A stretch of DNA of 64,000 bases from Acanthopleuribacter pedis (GTDB lineage Bacteria > Acidobacteriota > Holophagae > Acanthopleuribacterales > Acanthopleuribacteraceae): the NCBI RefSeq assembly GCF_017377855.1, contig NZ_JAFREP010000031.1, positions 62,001 through 126,000 on the forward strand. Reading direction: 5' to 3'. The translations under genes and the position numbers were made by a program. The notes below the pieces were generated by a model. That model was not told the DNA's origin and did no database searches. It was given only the letters and a program-made list of their open reading frames with translations. Below, in pieces: positions 18,843-28,277 of the stretch. Position 1 is the first letter of the stretch. Each line of letters begins with the position of its first letter.

Positions 18843-20672
18843 TCACGGCGTCCTTGATCCCCGCTGCATCGGCTGGGTTAAATCCGCTTCCAGGGGTTGC
18901 CCGCCCAAGTGGGGTGCGGCGGCGGTGATGTTGAGCGCCTGCATTTGGGCCAGACGGCGTTCGGCGTCGGCGATGGTGACCGGTCCACGCAAGGGCGCCT
19001 CTCCCGGTGCGAGGTGGTGGAGCAAGGCGCCGGCTTGGTTGCCGGTTAAGGCCTCGGGGTAATTCGGTGTGATGTTGGCGAAAACCCGCACCATGCGCGC
19101 CAATTGGATCGGTAAGTAGCGGGTTAATCGGCTCGGTTTGGGCAAGCGCAGAATGTCACCTTCCATGGCTTGGATATCGCCCTCGTCTTCCATGCGGACC
19201 AGCGCGGGTTCCGATTTGAAACAAGGCCTGGTGGATTCGGCCACGAGCAAGGTGCCCGGCTTGAGCTTGTCAATGCGCAGGATGTCCTTCATATCGCTGG
19301 TGGCCAGCATCAGGGTTGCCTTGTAAAACGCGGAAGGAATGCCGCGCTTGAAGGTGAGACGGCGCACCTCGCCCTGGTAACCAACCGCGTCGAGGTGGGT
19401 TTGCAGGCCGGTTAAATCGCGGTTCTCGGGATCACACAGGATGAGGGTTTTGGGATGGGGCTGTTTGGCCAGCAACAAACCGACCGTGGCGGTACCAACC
19501 GGGTCCAAACCCAGCAAACCCAGGGTTTCCTCGGCCAAGTCACGGTCTTGGCGTGCTAACAAGCCGGCGGTGCCCAGGTACAGCGCGGCAACCTCGGTGT
19601 CTTGAGCAATGGCGAGGCGCGGCAAATCGGGATCGGCCGCCACCGCTTCCTCGAGCAATCGCCCGTAATCGGTGGCGACGGCCATTAGGCCTGAGAGTGA
19701 GACGGTGTCGGCCCCGGCCGCGCGGGCCATGTGGAGCGCTTCCAGCACGTGTTGGCGCAAACCCTCGGGATCGCCAAACAGTTGCTTGTCGAAACGGGGG
19801 AGGGTGATGGCGCCGACGCGGCCCCAAGGCGTTTCGCGCAAGACGGAAACCACCGGTTTGTAATCACACCAGCCCCCGAAGATTTCGTCGTCGGTGAGGC
19901 CGCCCCTTGACTCGTTGGCAAAGTTTTCCAGGGTGATCGTTTTCACCGGCTCCAGCTCGCCGTTTTGAATGAGAGGGAACAATTTCCGCGTATCCAGGGT
20001 GGTGCCGTTGGGGGTGACCACGGTGGTCGCGTCGTCGAAGGGGCCGGGCCTGGTCGCGGTGTGCCAGTGATCGCCCATCGCGGCGCTTTGGCGGGCGTGG
20101 CGGATTTCGGAGCGTTTCATGCCGGGTCGGATGACGGGGCCGGGGTCCACCTCGAGCAGGTAGTCCGCCAATTGGGCGACGGTTGGATGGTCCGCAATCA
20201 TGTCGGGATCAATCGAGGTCCCTTTTCGGTGGCGGATGCTGTTACACAGTCGGCCTGCTTTTTCCGCGTCGCCGCCGAGCGCGAAGAAATCATCGTCGAT
20301 GCCCACATCGTCGCGACCCAAGACGTCTTCCCAAATGGCTAGGATTTCACTGTCAAATAAGGAGCGAATGTCGCGCTTGGCCGTGGCGGTGGTTCTCGGA
20401 TCCGGGAGGGCGGCGGTGTGGATGGCGCCGTTTTCCAAAAGCGGAAGTTTCTCCAGTTGCACAAAGTGGTCGGGCATATGGTGTTCGGGAAGGGATTCGG
20501 CCATAAACGTCTTGAGCCGCTCCGTGTCGAGGGTGTCGAGGGGAACCAGGTAGGCGGCCAAGGTTGGCGGATCCGCCAGGGTGTGCACATGGGCCTCGGC
20601 AACGTTCGGAAAGCGGGCGGCGAGCGCGGCGATCCTATCGGGGGTGGGGGGCGGCGCGGTGTGTGACGTCAT
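18843..20672 (-). CDS. PKS-cluster protein: adenylation C-terminal subdomain, serine-less carrier, acyl-ACP-reductase-like region
   Basis: A 609-residue protein. Residues 25-92 look like the mobile C-terminal subdomain of NRPS adenylation enzymes (AAYLVPLD..., LPEHHMPDHFVQLEKLPLLENG), but the large adenylation core is absent. Residues 105-175 look like a peptidyl carrier domain, yet the phosphopantetheine serine is replaced (FFALGGDAEK; A136 where family members have S). From about 260 to 560 the order of features resembles cyanobacterial acyl-ACP reductase: an ARAAGADTVSLSG segment, a Rossmann-like GLDPVGTATVG turn (388-398), and an EGDILRLP segment. No cysteine aligns obviously with the reductase's catalytic Cys near the C-terminus. 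It probably works with the two PKS proteins upstream, perhaps in product release or as a docking scaffold. Function is unproven. Confidence 0.65.
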   Translation of the reverse strand: MTSHTAPPPTPDRIAALAARFPNVAEAHVHTLADPPTLAAYLVPLDTLDTERLKTFMAESLPEHHMPDHFVQLEKLPLLENGAIHTAALPDPRTTATAKRDIRSLFDSEILAIWEDVLGRDDVGIDDDFFALGGDAEKAGRLCNSIRHRKGTSIDPDMIADHPTVAQLADYLLEVDPGPVIRPGMKRSEIRHARQSAAMGDHWHTATRPGPFDDATTVVTPNGTTLDTRKLFPLIQNGELEPVKTITLENFANESRGGLTDDEIFGGWCDYKPVVSVLRETPWGRVGAITLPRFDKQLFGDPEGLRQHVLEALHMARAAGADTVSLSGLMAVATDYGRLLEEAVAADPDLPRLAIAQDTEVAALYLGTAGLLARQDRDLAEETLGLLGLDPVGTATVGLLLAKQPHPKTLILCDPENRDLTGLQTHLDAVGYQGEVRRLTFKRGIPSAFYKATLMLATSDMKDILRIDKLKPGTLLVAESTRPCFKSEPALVRMEDEGDIQAMEGDILRLPKPSRLTRYLPIQLARMVRVFANITPNYPEALTGNQAGALLHHLAPGEAPLRGPVTIADAERRLAQMQALNITAAAPHLGGQPLEADLTQPMQRGSRTP

Positions 20673-20700
20673 AAGGCTTCTCCCAAATAAGTGAAAGGTG

Positions 20701-20743
20701 CCGTTCAGAGGCGAGCAACGTTTGCATCGTGGGATCTGAACGG
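20701..20743. promoter_or_regulatory. inverted repeat upstream of the carrier/reductase-like gene
   Basis: CCGTTCAGA (20701-20709) and TCTGAACGG (20735-20743) form a perfect 9-bp inverted repeat with a 25-bp centre, 29-71 bases upstream of the gene starting at 20672. There is no T run, so an operator or mRNA hairpin is likelier than a terminator. The 242-bp gap it sits in suggests this third gene has its own control. Confidence 0.35.
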
Positions 20744-20914
20744 TTAAAGGCCGGACCTCGCGATCAGCTTGTGGTGCAAGGGGGGCTGAGATTTTATTTT
20801 TGTTAGCGCGTTCTTAAGCGCCAATATAGCAGTGTCGCCGTGGTTTTTAAATGGAAGTTGTTCCGAGCTTAACCCGCGGCCCGTCGCATGGATCGCGGGG
20901 AGCGGCCCAATAAC

Positions 20915-23900
20915 TTAGCGATGGGTTGGGCGTGGTTGGTCGTTGTTGTCCGAGGTTTTTTGCGCGGCTTGAAGCAGAAACCGGGTCAAGGCGAAGAGGG
21001 TCGGGTAGCTCGAAAGCAGGTTGGTGGGGAGCGACAAGGCGAAGGTGCGCTCGAGGCTTTCTCGCAGGTGGGTGCCGGTAACGGAGTCGACCCCCAATTC
21101 AACCAGGGGGATCTCGTCTGGGAAGGCGCCGGGTCGTGTCATGCCGGTGAGCTTGGCGAGCTGCTCGCGCAGGTGCCGTTTCAGCCATGCCTCGCGCTCG
21201 GACGGCGGAACGCTTTCCAAAATGAGGTCTGGTTGGCTCGGAAGGGGGTTGGTCGGTTTTTGGATGATGCCGGCTTGGGTCAGGGCGGTAAGCAGGGGGG
21301 GCACCTCGCCCGCGAAGTGCTCGGCGTAACCTGACCAATCGATGGATGCGGCGATGAGGTCGTGACGTTCGCCGAGGATGAGGCGTTCGAGTAGGGCGAG
21401 GCCTTGTTGTGGGTCGATGAGGCCGATCCCTTCGAGGGTCAGACGGTGTCGGGCCGGCGCGGCGAGGTCGGCGGTCATACCGATTTTGGACCAGCCGCCC
21501 CAGTGAATCGCGGTGGCGGGAAGGTTGTGGGCGCGGCGATGGTGGGCCAAGCCGGTGAGGTAGGCTCCGGCGGCGGCGCCGGCGCCCTGTCCGCCGCGGC
21601 CGAGGACGGCGTTCATGGACGTGTAGAGGATAAAAAAGTCGAGGTTCAAGCCGCGGGTATGTTTGTGGAGCAGCCAGGCGCCCGCGGTTTTGGGTTGCAT
21701 CACCTTGACAAAACGCGGTTGGGATTGTCCCGCGAGTAAGCCGTCGTCGAGGATGCCCGCGGCGTGGATCACGCCCTTCAGGGGCGGTAAGCTGTCGTGA
21801 ATTCGGGCGAACAACGCCGCGGTAGCGTTGCTGTCGCCGATGTCCGCTTCATGGACGACCACCTGTGTGCCGGCCGCCTCGAGACCGGTCAAAACCTCGC
21901 GTACCGCATGGTTGGGGGCGCGACGGCCGGCGAGCACCAAGGTCTCGACGCCGATGTCGACCAAGCGTTGTGCCGCGGCAAGACCGAGCGCCCCCAGGCC
22001 GCCGCAGATCAACACCGTGCCCTGAATGGGCGCCGGCCGTCGCCGCGTCGGGGTGGCTGTATGGGGTAGCAGTCGTGCCACGTACCGTTCGCCGTTGCGA
22101 AAGGCGATTTGATCCTCGCGATCACCTTGTAACAGTTCCGCCCAGGCCGGATCGGCCGCCTGCCACGCATCGAGGTCGAGTAAGCGACAACGGAAATTGG
22201 GGTACTCGCGTTGGATCACGCGAGCCATACCCCAGAGGGCCGCACCGTCCGGGGGACCGACCGGGTCCTCCGCCCTGATGAGCCAGGTGCAGCGGGTGAC
22301 AATGTTCAGGCGCGGTCGTTTGTCGCGGGCGCGGGTGGCGAGGCTTTGGACCAAGCGCAGCAGTGCGGCGCACTCAAGGGCCGGCTTGGCCGGTGCCGCC
22401 GAGTCGGCTCCGGGATCGGCCGCGAAGTAGACCACGGCCTGGGGACCGCTTTCGCTTTTGAGGAGGTGCTCCGCGGCGGCGCTGTCGGCGATCACTTGGA
22501 CCCAGCGTCCGCGGGTTTGCAGGAACCGTTCGAAGGCGGCGGCGGCTTGACCGCGGCCGACCAACAACCAGCGGGTATCGTCCATGGGGTCGGTCTCATG
22601 GGGTAGCGGTTGCCTGCGCCATTGGAGCCGGTGCAACAGTTGCTCCGTTGCGCCGTGGGCCTGGTCTTTCTTCCGTTCGGGACGCCGCACGGTAAGGCCG
22701 ATGAGTTCTAAGAGCACGGTGCCGGATGGGTCGCACAGGCGCAGGTCGGCGCAAATCGCGTCACGGTTGGTTTGATGGGGGCGCAGGAGGGTGTGGTGGA
22801 ACAGGTCGCCGTCCGCGTTGGGTGCCTGGTGGAAACGCAGGCTCTCGAGAGAATGAGGGGTGTAGCGGTCTTGGCTGGTTGCGTGATCACCAAACAACAA
22901 ACCCGCACCGGCCACGGTTAAAAACTGGAGGCAGGCGTCCAGAATCCCCGGCGTGGTGCCGCTTTTACCGTGGTTGGGGAGGGCGTGTTCGAGACAGCAG
23001 AGTGCTTGGTTTTCGCGCGTCCATATTTGGGTGATGCGGCGGAACGAGGGGCCGAGGCCGCGTCCCGAGGTTTCCAGGTCGCGGTAGAGTTGGTCCGCGT
23101 CCCGTGGGCTCCACCGTTCCCGCCATTGGGCCACGGGTAATGGGGTCGGCCTGGTATTCGGTTCGCGTCTCGCGAGATGCCCCTTGAAATGGGTGATCCA
23201 GGACGCGTCGTCATTGCTGCTCAATACCTCGAATGATTCGTGTTCTTGGGATGGGCGGAAGACCAGTTGCACGGTGCGTTTTTTGGTGCCCTTTAAGACC
23301 ATGGGTTGGTGAAAGCTGAGCGCGCGGGGCTCATGATGGTGGGGTTCGAAAGCCGCGTGCAGGGCCTCGAGCAGCATGGCGAGGTAGACGGCCTCGGCCA
23401 CGGAACAGGCGTCGTCGAGATGATGGTCCTTCAGAAAAGGTGCAGCGTCGGCGGCAAACAGGGTTTGGAAACGGATCTCAGCGGAGCCTGGCAATTTGAG
23501 GCGTTGGCCGAGGAGTGCGGCGGCATCGGGCGGCGGGGGCGCCGGCGAGGTTGCCCGCGGTTGGAACAACGTGCGCTGGAAGGGAATCGGGACAGTTTCC
23601 AGCGCGGGTTGGCTACCGTGGGTAAAAGCTTCCAGCGAAAAAGCTTCCAGGGCGACAAAGGCATTGGTACCCGTGGCGCCGAACGCGCCAACCCCCGCCC
23701 GTAAACCCTCCGCGAGGGGATGCCAGGGCTGGCGCTGTTTGGGAATGATCACGTTCAGATGTTCCCAGTCGATGGTGGGGTTGGGAATGTGGAAATGGAG
23801 GTGGGGCGGGATGAAGGTGCCGTGCATGGCCAGCACCGTTTTGATCAGGCCGGCGATCCCGGCCGCCGCCTCGAGGTGACCGATGTTGGTTTTGACCGAA

Positions 23901-25006
23901 CCGACGATCAGGGGTTGCGCCCGTTCAGCCGAGGCAAAAACCTTGCCGAGCGCGGCCATTTCGACCGCGTCGCCGATGGGGGCACCGGTGCCGTGGGCTT
24001 CGATCACACTGATTTGGTTGGGGCCGAGTCCCGCGCCCGCGAGCGCGGTGCGGACGACCGTTTCACGGGCGGGTTTGCTGGGGATCGCGAGGCCGCCGCT
24101 CGCGCCGTCTTGGTTGACCGCCGAGCCGCGGATAATTGCCCAGATCGGGTCGCCGTCGGCGAGGGCGCGAGACAGGCGTTTGAGCACGACCAGGCCGCAT
24201 CCTTCACCGCGACCGAACCCATCGGCCGTGGTGTCGAAGGTTTTACAACGGCCGTCGCCTGCCAGCAGACCGGCCTTGTTTAAGGCGATGTGCGGTTCAG
24301 GGGCCATGATGAGGCTGACCGCGCCACAGAGGGCGGTGCCACATTCGCGGCGGCGCAAGGCGGCACAGGCGAGGTGGACGGCCACCAAAGAGGAGGAACA
24401 GGCGGTGTCGACCACCATGGCCGGGCCGTGGAGGCCGAGTTGGTTGGCGAGCCGGCCCGCGGCCGCACCGGGCGCCGTACCGCTGATAAAGAAAGGGTCG
24501 ACCCCCGCGCGGTCGCCGGTAGCGATGCGTTGGGCGGCAAAGTCAAAGCTGCCGACGCCCAGAAACACGCCCGTGCCGGTTCCGTAAAGTTCGCGAGGGT
24601 GGATGCCGCTGTTGGTGACCGCTTCCCAGGCCACTTCGAGGAGCAAGCGTTGTTGCGGATCTAAGCCGCGGGCTTCCGCGTGGGTGATGCCGAAAAAGGC
24701 GGCGTCGAAATGATAAATACGGGACAGAAATCCGCCGCGGCGGCAGGGGATGGGGCCGTCGGTTTTGGGGAGGGCGTCAAACAACGCCTCGAGATCCCAG
24801 CGGTCGGTCGGGATGGGTTTGACCGCGTCAACGCCCTCGTGAAGTAACCGTTGAAAGCCGGCGAGGTTGTGGGCACCGCCGGGAAAGCGGCAGCTCATGC
24901 CGACCACGGCGATGGGTTCGGCACGAAGGACCGCATGGTTGGCGCTGAGTTTTTTGGCCGCGTAAGCCAATTCGAGTGCGCTCATGCCCGCGACGGGATT
25001 GGTCAT
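20915..25006 (-). CDS. AT-less type I polyketide synthase, KS-DH-KR-ACP
   Basis: A 1363-residue protein. A ketosynthase (about 30-455) has an intact Cys203 (DTACSSS), His338 (EAHGTG) and His377 (NIGHLEA). A dehydratase double hotdog (about 495-780) retains His528 (KDHHL) and Asp690 (GILDACLQ), although the usual HxxxGxxxxP motif is eroded. A ketoreductase (about 800-1235) has the GGLGALG nucleotide motif, Lys1106 and Ser1130, but the catalytic Tyr is Gly1143 and the conserved Asn is also Gly (GQGAGAAAG where GQxNYAAAN is usual). A carrier domain with Ser1308 (LGVDSVTG) ends the protein. There is no acyltransferase or thioesterase, so extender units must come in trans. ATG 25006 follows AAAGGGAG; an in-frame ATG at 25030 lacks a site. 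The gene starts 40 bp after the partner PKS gene. Confidence 0.9.
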   Translation of the reverse strand: MTNPVAGMSALELAYAAKKLSANHAVLRAEPIAVVGMSCRFPGGAHNLAGFQRLLHEGVDAVKPIPTDRWDLEALFDALPKTDGPIPCRRGGFLSRIYHFDAAFFGITHAEARGLDPQQRLLLEVAWEAVTNSGIHPRELYGTGTGVFLGVGSFDFAAQRIATGDRAGVDPFFISGTAPGAAAGRLANQLGLHGPAMVVDTACSSSLVAVHLACAALRRRECGTALCGAVSLIMAPEPHIALNKAGLLAGDGRCKTFDTTADGFGRGEGCGLVVLKRLSRALADGDPIWAIIRGSAVNQDGASGGLAIPSKPARETVVRTALAGAGLGPNQISVIEAHGTGAPIGDAVEMAALGKVFASAERAQPLIVGSVKTNIGHLEAAAGIAGLIKTVLAMHGTFIPPHLHFHIPNPTIDWEHLNVIIPKQRQPWHPLAEGLRAGVGAFGATGTNAFVALEAFSLEAFTHGSQPALETVPIPFQRTLFQPRATSPAPPPPDAAALLGQRLKLPGSAEIRFQTLFAADAAPFLKDHHLDDACSVAEAVYLAMLLEALHAAFEPHHHEPRALSFHQPMVLKGTKKRTVQLVFRPSQEHESFEVLSSNDDASWITHFKGHLARREPNTRPTPLPVAQWRERWSPRDADQLYRDLETSGRGLGPSFRRITQIWTRENQALCCLEHALPNHGKSGTTPGILDACLQFLTVAGAGLLFGDHATSQDRYTPHSLESLRFHQAPNADGDLFHHTLLRPHQTNRDAICADLRLCDPSGTVLLELIGLTVRRPERKKDQAHGATEQLLHRLQWRRQPLPHETDPMDDTRWLLVGRGQAAAAFERFLQTRGRWVQVIADSAAAEHLLKSESGPQAVVYFAADPGADSAAPAKPALECAALLRLVQSLATRARDKRPRLNIVTRCTWLIRAEDPVGPPDGAALWGMARVIQREYPNFRCRLLDLDAWQAADPAWAELLQGDREDQIAFRNGERYVARLLPHTATPTRRRPAPIQGTVLICGGLGALGLAAAQRLVDIGVETLVLAGRRAPNHAVREVLTGLEAAGTQVVVHEADIGDSNATAALFARIHDSLPPLKGVIHAAGILDDGLLAGQSQPRFVKVMQPKTAGAWLLHKHTRGLNLDFFILYTSMNAVLGRGGQGAGAAAGAYLTGLAHHRRAHNLPATAIHWGGWSKIGMTADLAAPARHRLTLEGIGLIDPQQGLALLERLILGERHDLIAASIDWSGYAEHFAGEVPPLLTALTQAGIIQKPTNPLPSQPDLILESVPPSEREAWLKRHLREQLAKLTGMTRPGAFPDEIPLVELGVDSVTGTHLRESLERTFALSLPTNLLSSYPTLFALTRFLLQAAQKTSDNNDQPRPTHR

Positions 25007-25046
25007 GCAAAACTCCCTTTGGGGCGGCATCGCGGATGGGTGGGGA

Positions 25047-27869
25047 TCATGGGTCGACGCCCAGTGTTAATTTTCCGAGCAGTTCACCGGCGCTCATGCG
25101 GCGGACCTCGGCGAGCATGGGATCGAGTTCGCGGTGGAGGCCGTTGTTGTCGGGTTTCTCGGTGCTCCTGCTGAAATCGAGTTTTTCCAGAAGGTGTTGG
25201 TGCAGGCGTTCAAAGGTTGGGAAATCGAACAGCAACATGGCGCGCAGGGAGAAGCCCAATTCGTTTTCGAGGGTGCGTTGCAGTTCCATCGCGAGGATGG
25301 AGTTGAGGCCGATGTCGAACAGGTGTTGGCGGGGTTGCAGGCTGTCGGCAGATTTGAGTTTGAGTAAGGTTGCGATGCGCGTGCGTAGAAAGCGGGCCAG
25401 CAGGGCGGGGCGCGCATGGTGATCGGCGGCTTGAAGTTGGGCCGCGAAACGGCCTGTCGGCGGGTTTGGGTGAAGGGTTGTTTGGGCGACTTGGCCGAGA
25501 TCGGCGAGCAAGCGCGGGGGGCGCCCGTTGAAAAAGGCGCGCGCGAAGCGTTCGGGTTGATAGGCGGCGACAAGGGCGCGCGTCCCGTGGTCGGCGAGCA
25601 GGTGGGCCAGCGCTTGGAAGCCTTGCTTGGGGGTGAAACAGCCCGCGCCCTGATCTTCCAAAAGGTTTTGTTGCCAAGGGCTTATGCGCGTCGACATGCC
25701 CGTGCTTTGCCAGGCGCCCCAGTTGATGGATGTACCGGGGAGACCGAGACGGCGCCGGTAATGTGTGAGGGCGTCGAGGAAGGCATTGGCCGCCGCGTAA
25801 TTGCTTTGTCCGCGGGAGCCGAACACCGCGGCGCAGGAGGAGAAGCAGACAAAATGGTCGAGCCGGTCCGTACGGGTGTGTTGGTGGAGGTGCCAGGTCG
25901 CCGCGATTTTCGGCCAAAAAGTTTGGTGCATCGTGCCGCGGTTTTGTTGCGGCAGGCCGTGGTCCTCGGTGGTACCGGCGGCGTGGAACACCCCCGCGAG
26001 CGGGGGGAGGTGGTCGCGGATCGTTGCGAGGTGGTCGTGGACGACTTTGGCGCGGCCGATATCGCCGAGTTTGACGTGGAGTTGGGCGCCGCGGGCGCGT
26101 AGGTCGTCGAGGCGTTGTTGGTCCGCCGCGTCGACGGGCCGGCGTGCCGAAAGCATCAAATGACGGGCGCCTTGGTTGACCAACCATTCAACGAGCAAGA
26201 GGCCGAGCCCGCCGAAGGCGCCTGTGACCAAATAGGTAGCGTCGGGTTTGATGGACGGGGTCGCCTCGGGATTGATGCGTGTGGGTTGCAGGCGTGGGAC
26301 CAAGCGCTGGGTTTCGGTGAAGAGGACTTGGTCCTCACCGTCCGTGTTGCGCATTTCGTCGAGCAGAAAGCGGGCTTGGTGGCCGGCGGGCATCGGCGCG
26401 AGGTCACAGGTCACCAGGGACAGGGTTTCGAACTCCAGTGCCGCCGCGCGGGCGAGGCCCCAGATGACCGCGTTGTGGGGGACCATGTTGGTGCCGAACC
26501 CTTGCCAGAGGCCGGCTTGGGTGGCGAACAGCACCTTGGGCAAGGTGGCGGCGCCGCTGTTGAGCAGAGCCTTGAGCAGGTTGAGGGTCACCTCGGCCGC
26601 GTCCAGTTCGCTATTGAGCATATCTTCGCCGTTGGGTTCATGGCTTCCCGAAAAACCCTCGCGTTCGTTGGGGGTGGTGGTCTGCAGGTCCCATAGTAGA
26701 AAGAGCCCGGCGAATTGGGAGGGGGGATGTTTTTCGAAGAGGCGGTCGAAGTTGTCCTGGTTAAAAGGGTTGAGGTTGACTTGGTCCGCGCTGGGGGTGC
26801 CGTACCCGAAGTTGGCGGAAACGTGCAAGACGTGGGCGCCTTGGGCCGCGGCCTGATCGACGAGCGCCGCGGCGACCGTGTTGTGGTCGCCGAAGACCAG
26901 GTAATGCATGTCGGGATGGGTGTCGACGCGGGCGGGCCGCGGGTGACAGGCGAATTCGTAGAGCAGGTCGGGCGCGGGTTCATCGCCCGCAAAGAGGGTT
27001 TCTGCTTCGACGCGGCGAAAGGCGAAGCCGTCGACGGTGAGCAGGGGACGGCCGTCGGCGTTGCAGAGCAGCAGACTGTTGGGGTCGCCGTCTTCGGCAA
27101 AACATTGCCAGGTTCCCGCCGCTTCTGTCACCGCGAACCAGGCGAGTTCGTCGATGCGGAAAGGGACGTCGATCAGGGTTTCCTCGCCCGCCGCCTCGTT
27201 GTCGCCGGGCAGAAATGCGCGCAAAAGTTGGAAGCAACCGTCGAGCAGGCCGGGATGGATCGGGATCTGGGCGTTGACGGGCGCGTCGGCGGGCCGTGCC
27301 AACGCACACCAAGCACGGCGGCCGGCCAAAAAGACGGTGCGGTGCCATTGAAACCGCGGTCCGAGCCAAAAGCCTTTTTCCGCGAGTTGGCGCGCCATTG
27401 CCGCGCCGGATCGGCGGGTTTGACTCGCGGCGCGGATGGTGCTCGCCTCCGGGGCTTTTGGGGGCGGGGCCGGATCGGCCACCGCGTGGGCCGTCAGGTG
27501 TTGGGTCCAAGAGGCGTTGGGTTCGGCGAGGGGGCGGCTGACCAGAGCGACCAGGAAGTTGGTGTCTTCCGGTCGCAAGATAAGTTGCACCAAGCGTGGT
27601 GTGGTGAGGACCAGCGCGCGTTGGAACAGGATGTTGCGCAGGTGGGGCGGCCGTTCGGGATGAAGCGCCTGCATCCCCGCGAGAATCATCGCGAGGTGGT
27701 GGGCGGCCGGAACCACCGGTCGTTCCAGGACGCGGTAGTCGGCCAAAATCGGGTGGGTCGCCGCGTCGAGGCACAATTCAAAGCGAACTTCGTCACTGAG
27801 GGGCAGGTTCAAGCGTTGTCCGAGGAGGGGATGGGCCGATTCTTCGGGGGTTCGTGGCGGTTTGTTCAA
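25047..27869 (-). CDS. KS-less polyketide synthase, DH-KR-ACP
   Basis: A 940-residue protein. A dehydratase-fold region (about 12-290) keeps Asp210 (HPGLLDGCFQ) but has Tyr45 where the catalytic His belongs (ILADYRV, family xxDHxV). A complete ketoreductase (about 300-785) has GAFGGLG at 550-556, Lys654, Ser678 (FSSCAAVFG), Tyr691 and Asn695 (SNYAAANA). A carrier domain has Ser857 (IGLNSILAMEL), followed by a short helical tail ending MSAGELLGKLTLG, typical after the ACP of such megasynthases. There is no ketosynthase or acyltransferase. The start is TTG 27869 with AGGAGGG about ten bases before it. It is the first gene of the minus-strand cluster and would supply the ketoreduction that its partner lacks. 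Confidence 0.88.
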   Translation of the reverse strand: MNKPPRTPEESAHPLLGQRLNLPLSDEVRFELCLDAATHPILADYRVLERPVVPAAHHLAMILAGMQALHPERPPHLRNILFQRALVLTTPRLVQLILRPEDTNFLVALVSRPLAEPNASWTQHLTAHAVADPAPPPKAPEASTIRAASQTRRSGAAMARQLAEKGFWLGPRFQWHRTVFLAGRRAWCALARPADAPVNAQIPIHPGLLDGCFQLLRAFLPGDNEAAGEETLIDVPFRIDELAWFAVTEAAGTWQCFAEDGDPNSLLLCNADGRPLLTVDGFAFRRVEAETLFAGDEPAPDLLYEFACHPRPARVDTHPDMHYLVFGDHNTVAAALVDQAAAQGAHVLHVSANFGYGTPSADQVNLNPFNQDNFDRLFEKHPPSQFAGLFLLWDLQTTTPNEREGFSGSHEPNGEDMLNSELDAAEVTLNLLKALLNSGAATLPKVLFATQAGLWQGFGTNMVPHNAVIWGLARAAALEFETLSLVTCDLAPMPAGHQARFLLDEMRNTDGEDQVLFTETQRLVPRLQPTRINPEATPSIKPDATYLVTGAFGGLGLLLVEWLVNQGARHLMLSARRPVDAADQQRLDDLRARGAQLHVKLGDIGRAKVVHDHLATIRDHLPPLAGVFHAAGTTEDHGLPQQNRGTMHQTFWPKIAATWHLHQHTRTDRLDHFVCFSSCAAVFGSRGQSNYAAANAFLDALTHYRRRLGLPGTSINWGAWQSTGMSTRISPWQQNLLEDQGAGCFTPKQGFQALAHLLADHGTRALVAAYQPERFARAFFNGRPPRLLADLGQVAQTTLHPNPPTGRFAAQLQAADHHARPALLARFLRTRIATLLKLKSADSLQPRQHLFDIGLNSILAMELQRTLENELGFSLRAMLLFDFPTFERLHQHLLEKLDFSRSTEKPDNNGLHRELDPMLAEVRRMSAGELLGKLTLGVDP

Positions 27870-28050
27870 ATCGGGTGTTCCCTCCTGGTGCGCGGCCGGT
27901 GCCGGTCGATGGGGGTCAGGTACGGTACCAGAACAAGAGAAGCAGCGAACACAGGGCGAAAAGCGGCGTGCGAAACAAGGACCAAGGCGGGGGTATCACC
28001 AAAAAGGTCGCAACCGAACCGCATAATTTTGTCAAAAACGAGGGTGGCCG

Positions 28051-28079
28051 ATTATAGCCCGCGCACCGGGCCAAAGCAA
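28051..28079 (-). promoter_or_regulatory. candidate sigma-70 promoter of the PKS cluster
   Basis: On the minus strand a perfect -10 TATAAT (28051-28056) is preceded by TTGCTT (28074-28079) with exactly 17 bases between. Transcription would start near 28043, giving a leader of about 175 bases before the first PKS gene. The stretch 27870-28277 otherwise holds no supported gene. Confidence 0.5.
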
Positions 28080-28277
28080 GGGCACGGCGGGGTGCGGCTC
28101 CGTGAAGGACCCGTGCGCCGGTCGGAGAACCGCCGAGATGTTTTGGGGCTTATTCGGGGATGAAAATGCCGAGAACGTGGCTTCGAATCATGGGAGCGAA
28201 ATCGGAAATTGAGTTAAGGCGATGATGGGTGCCTGATCTTCAGCCCCGTTTGGTAGTGGCTCGCCGCGGTAACCGGC

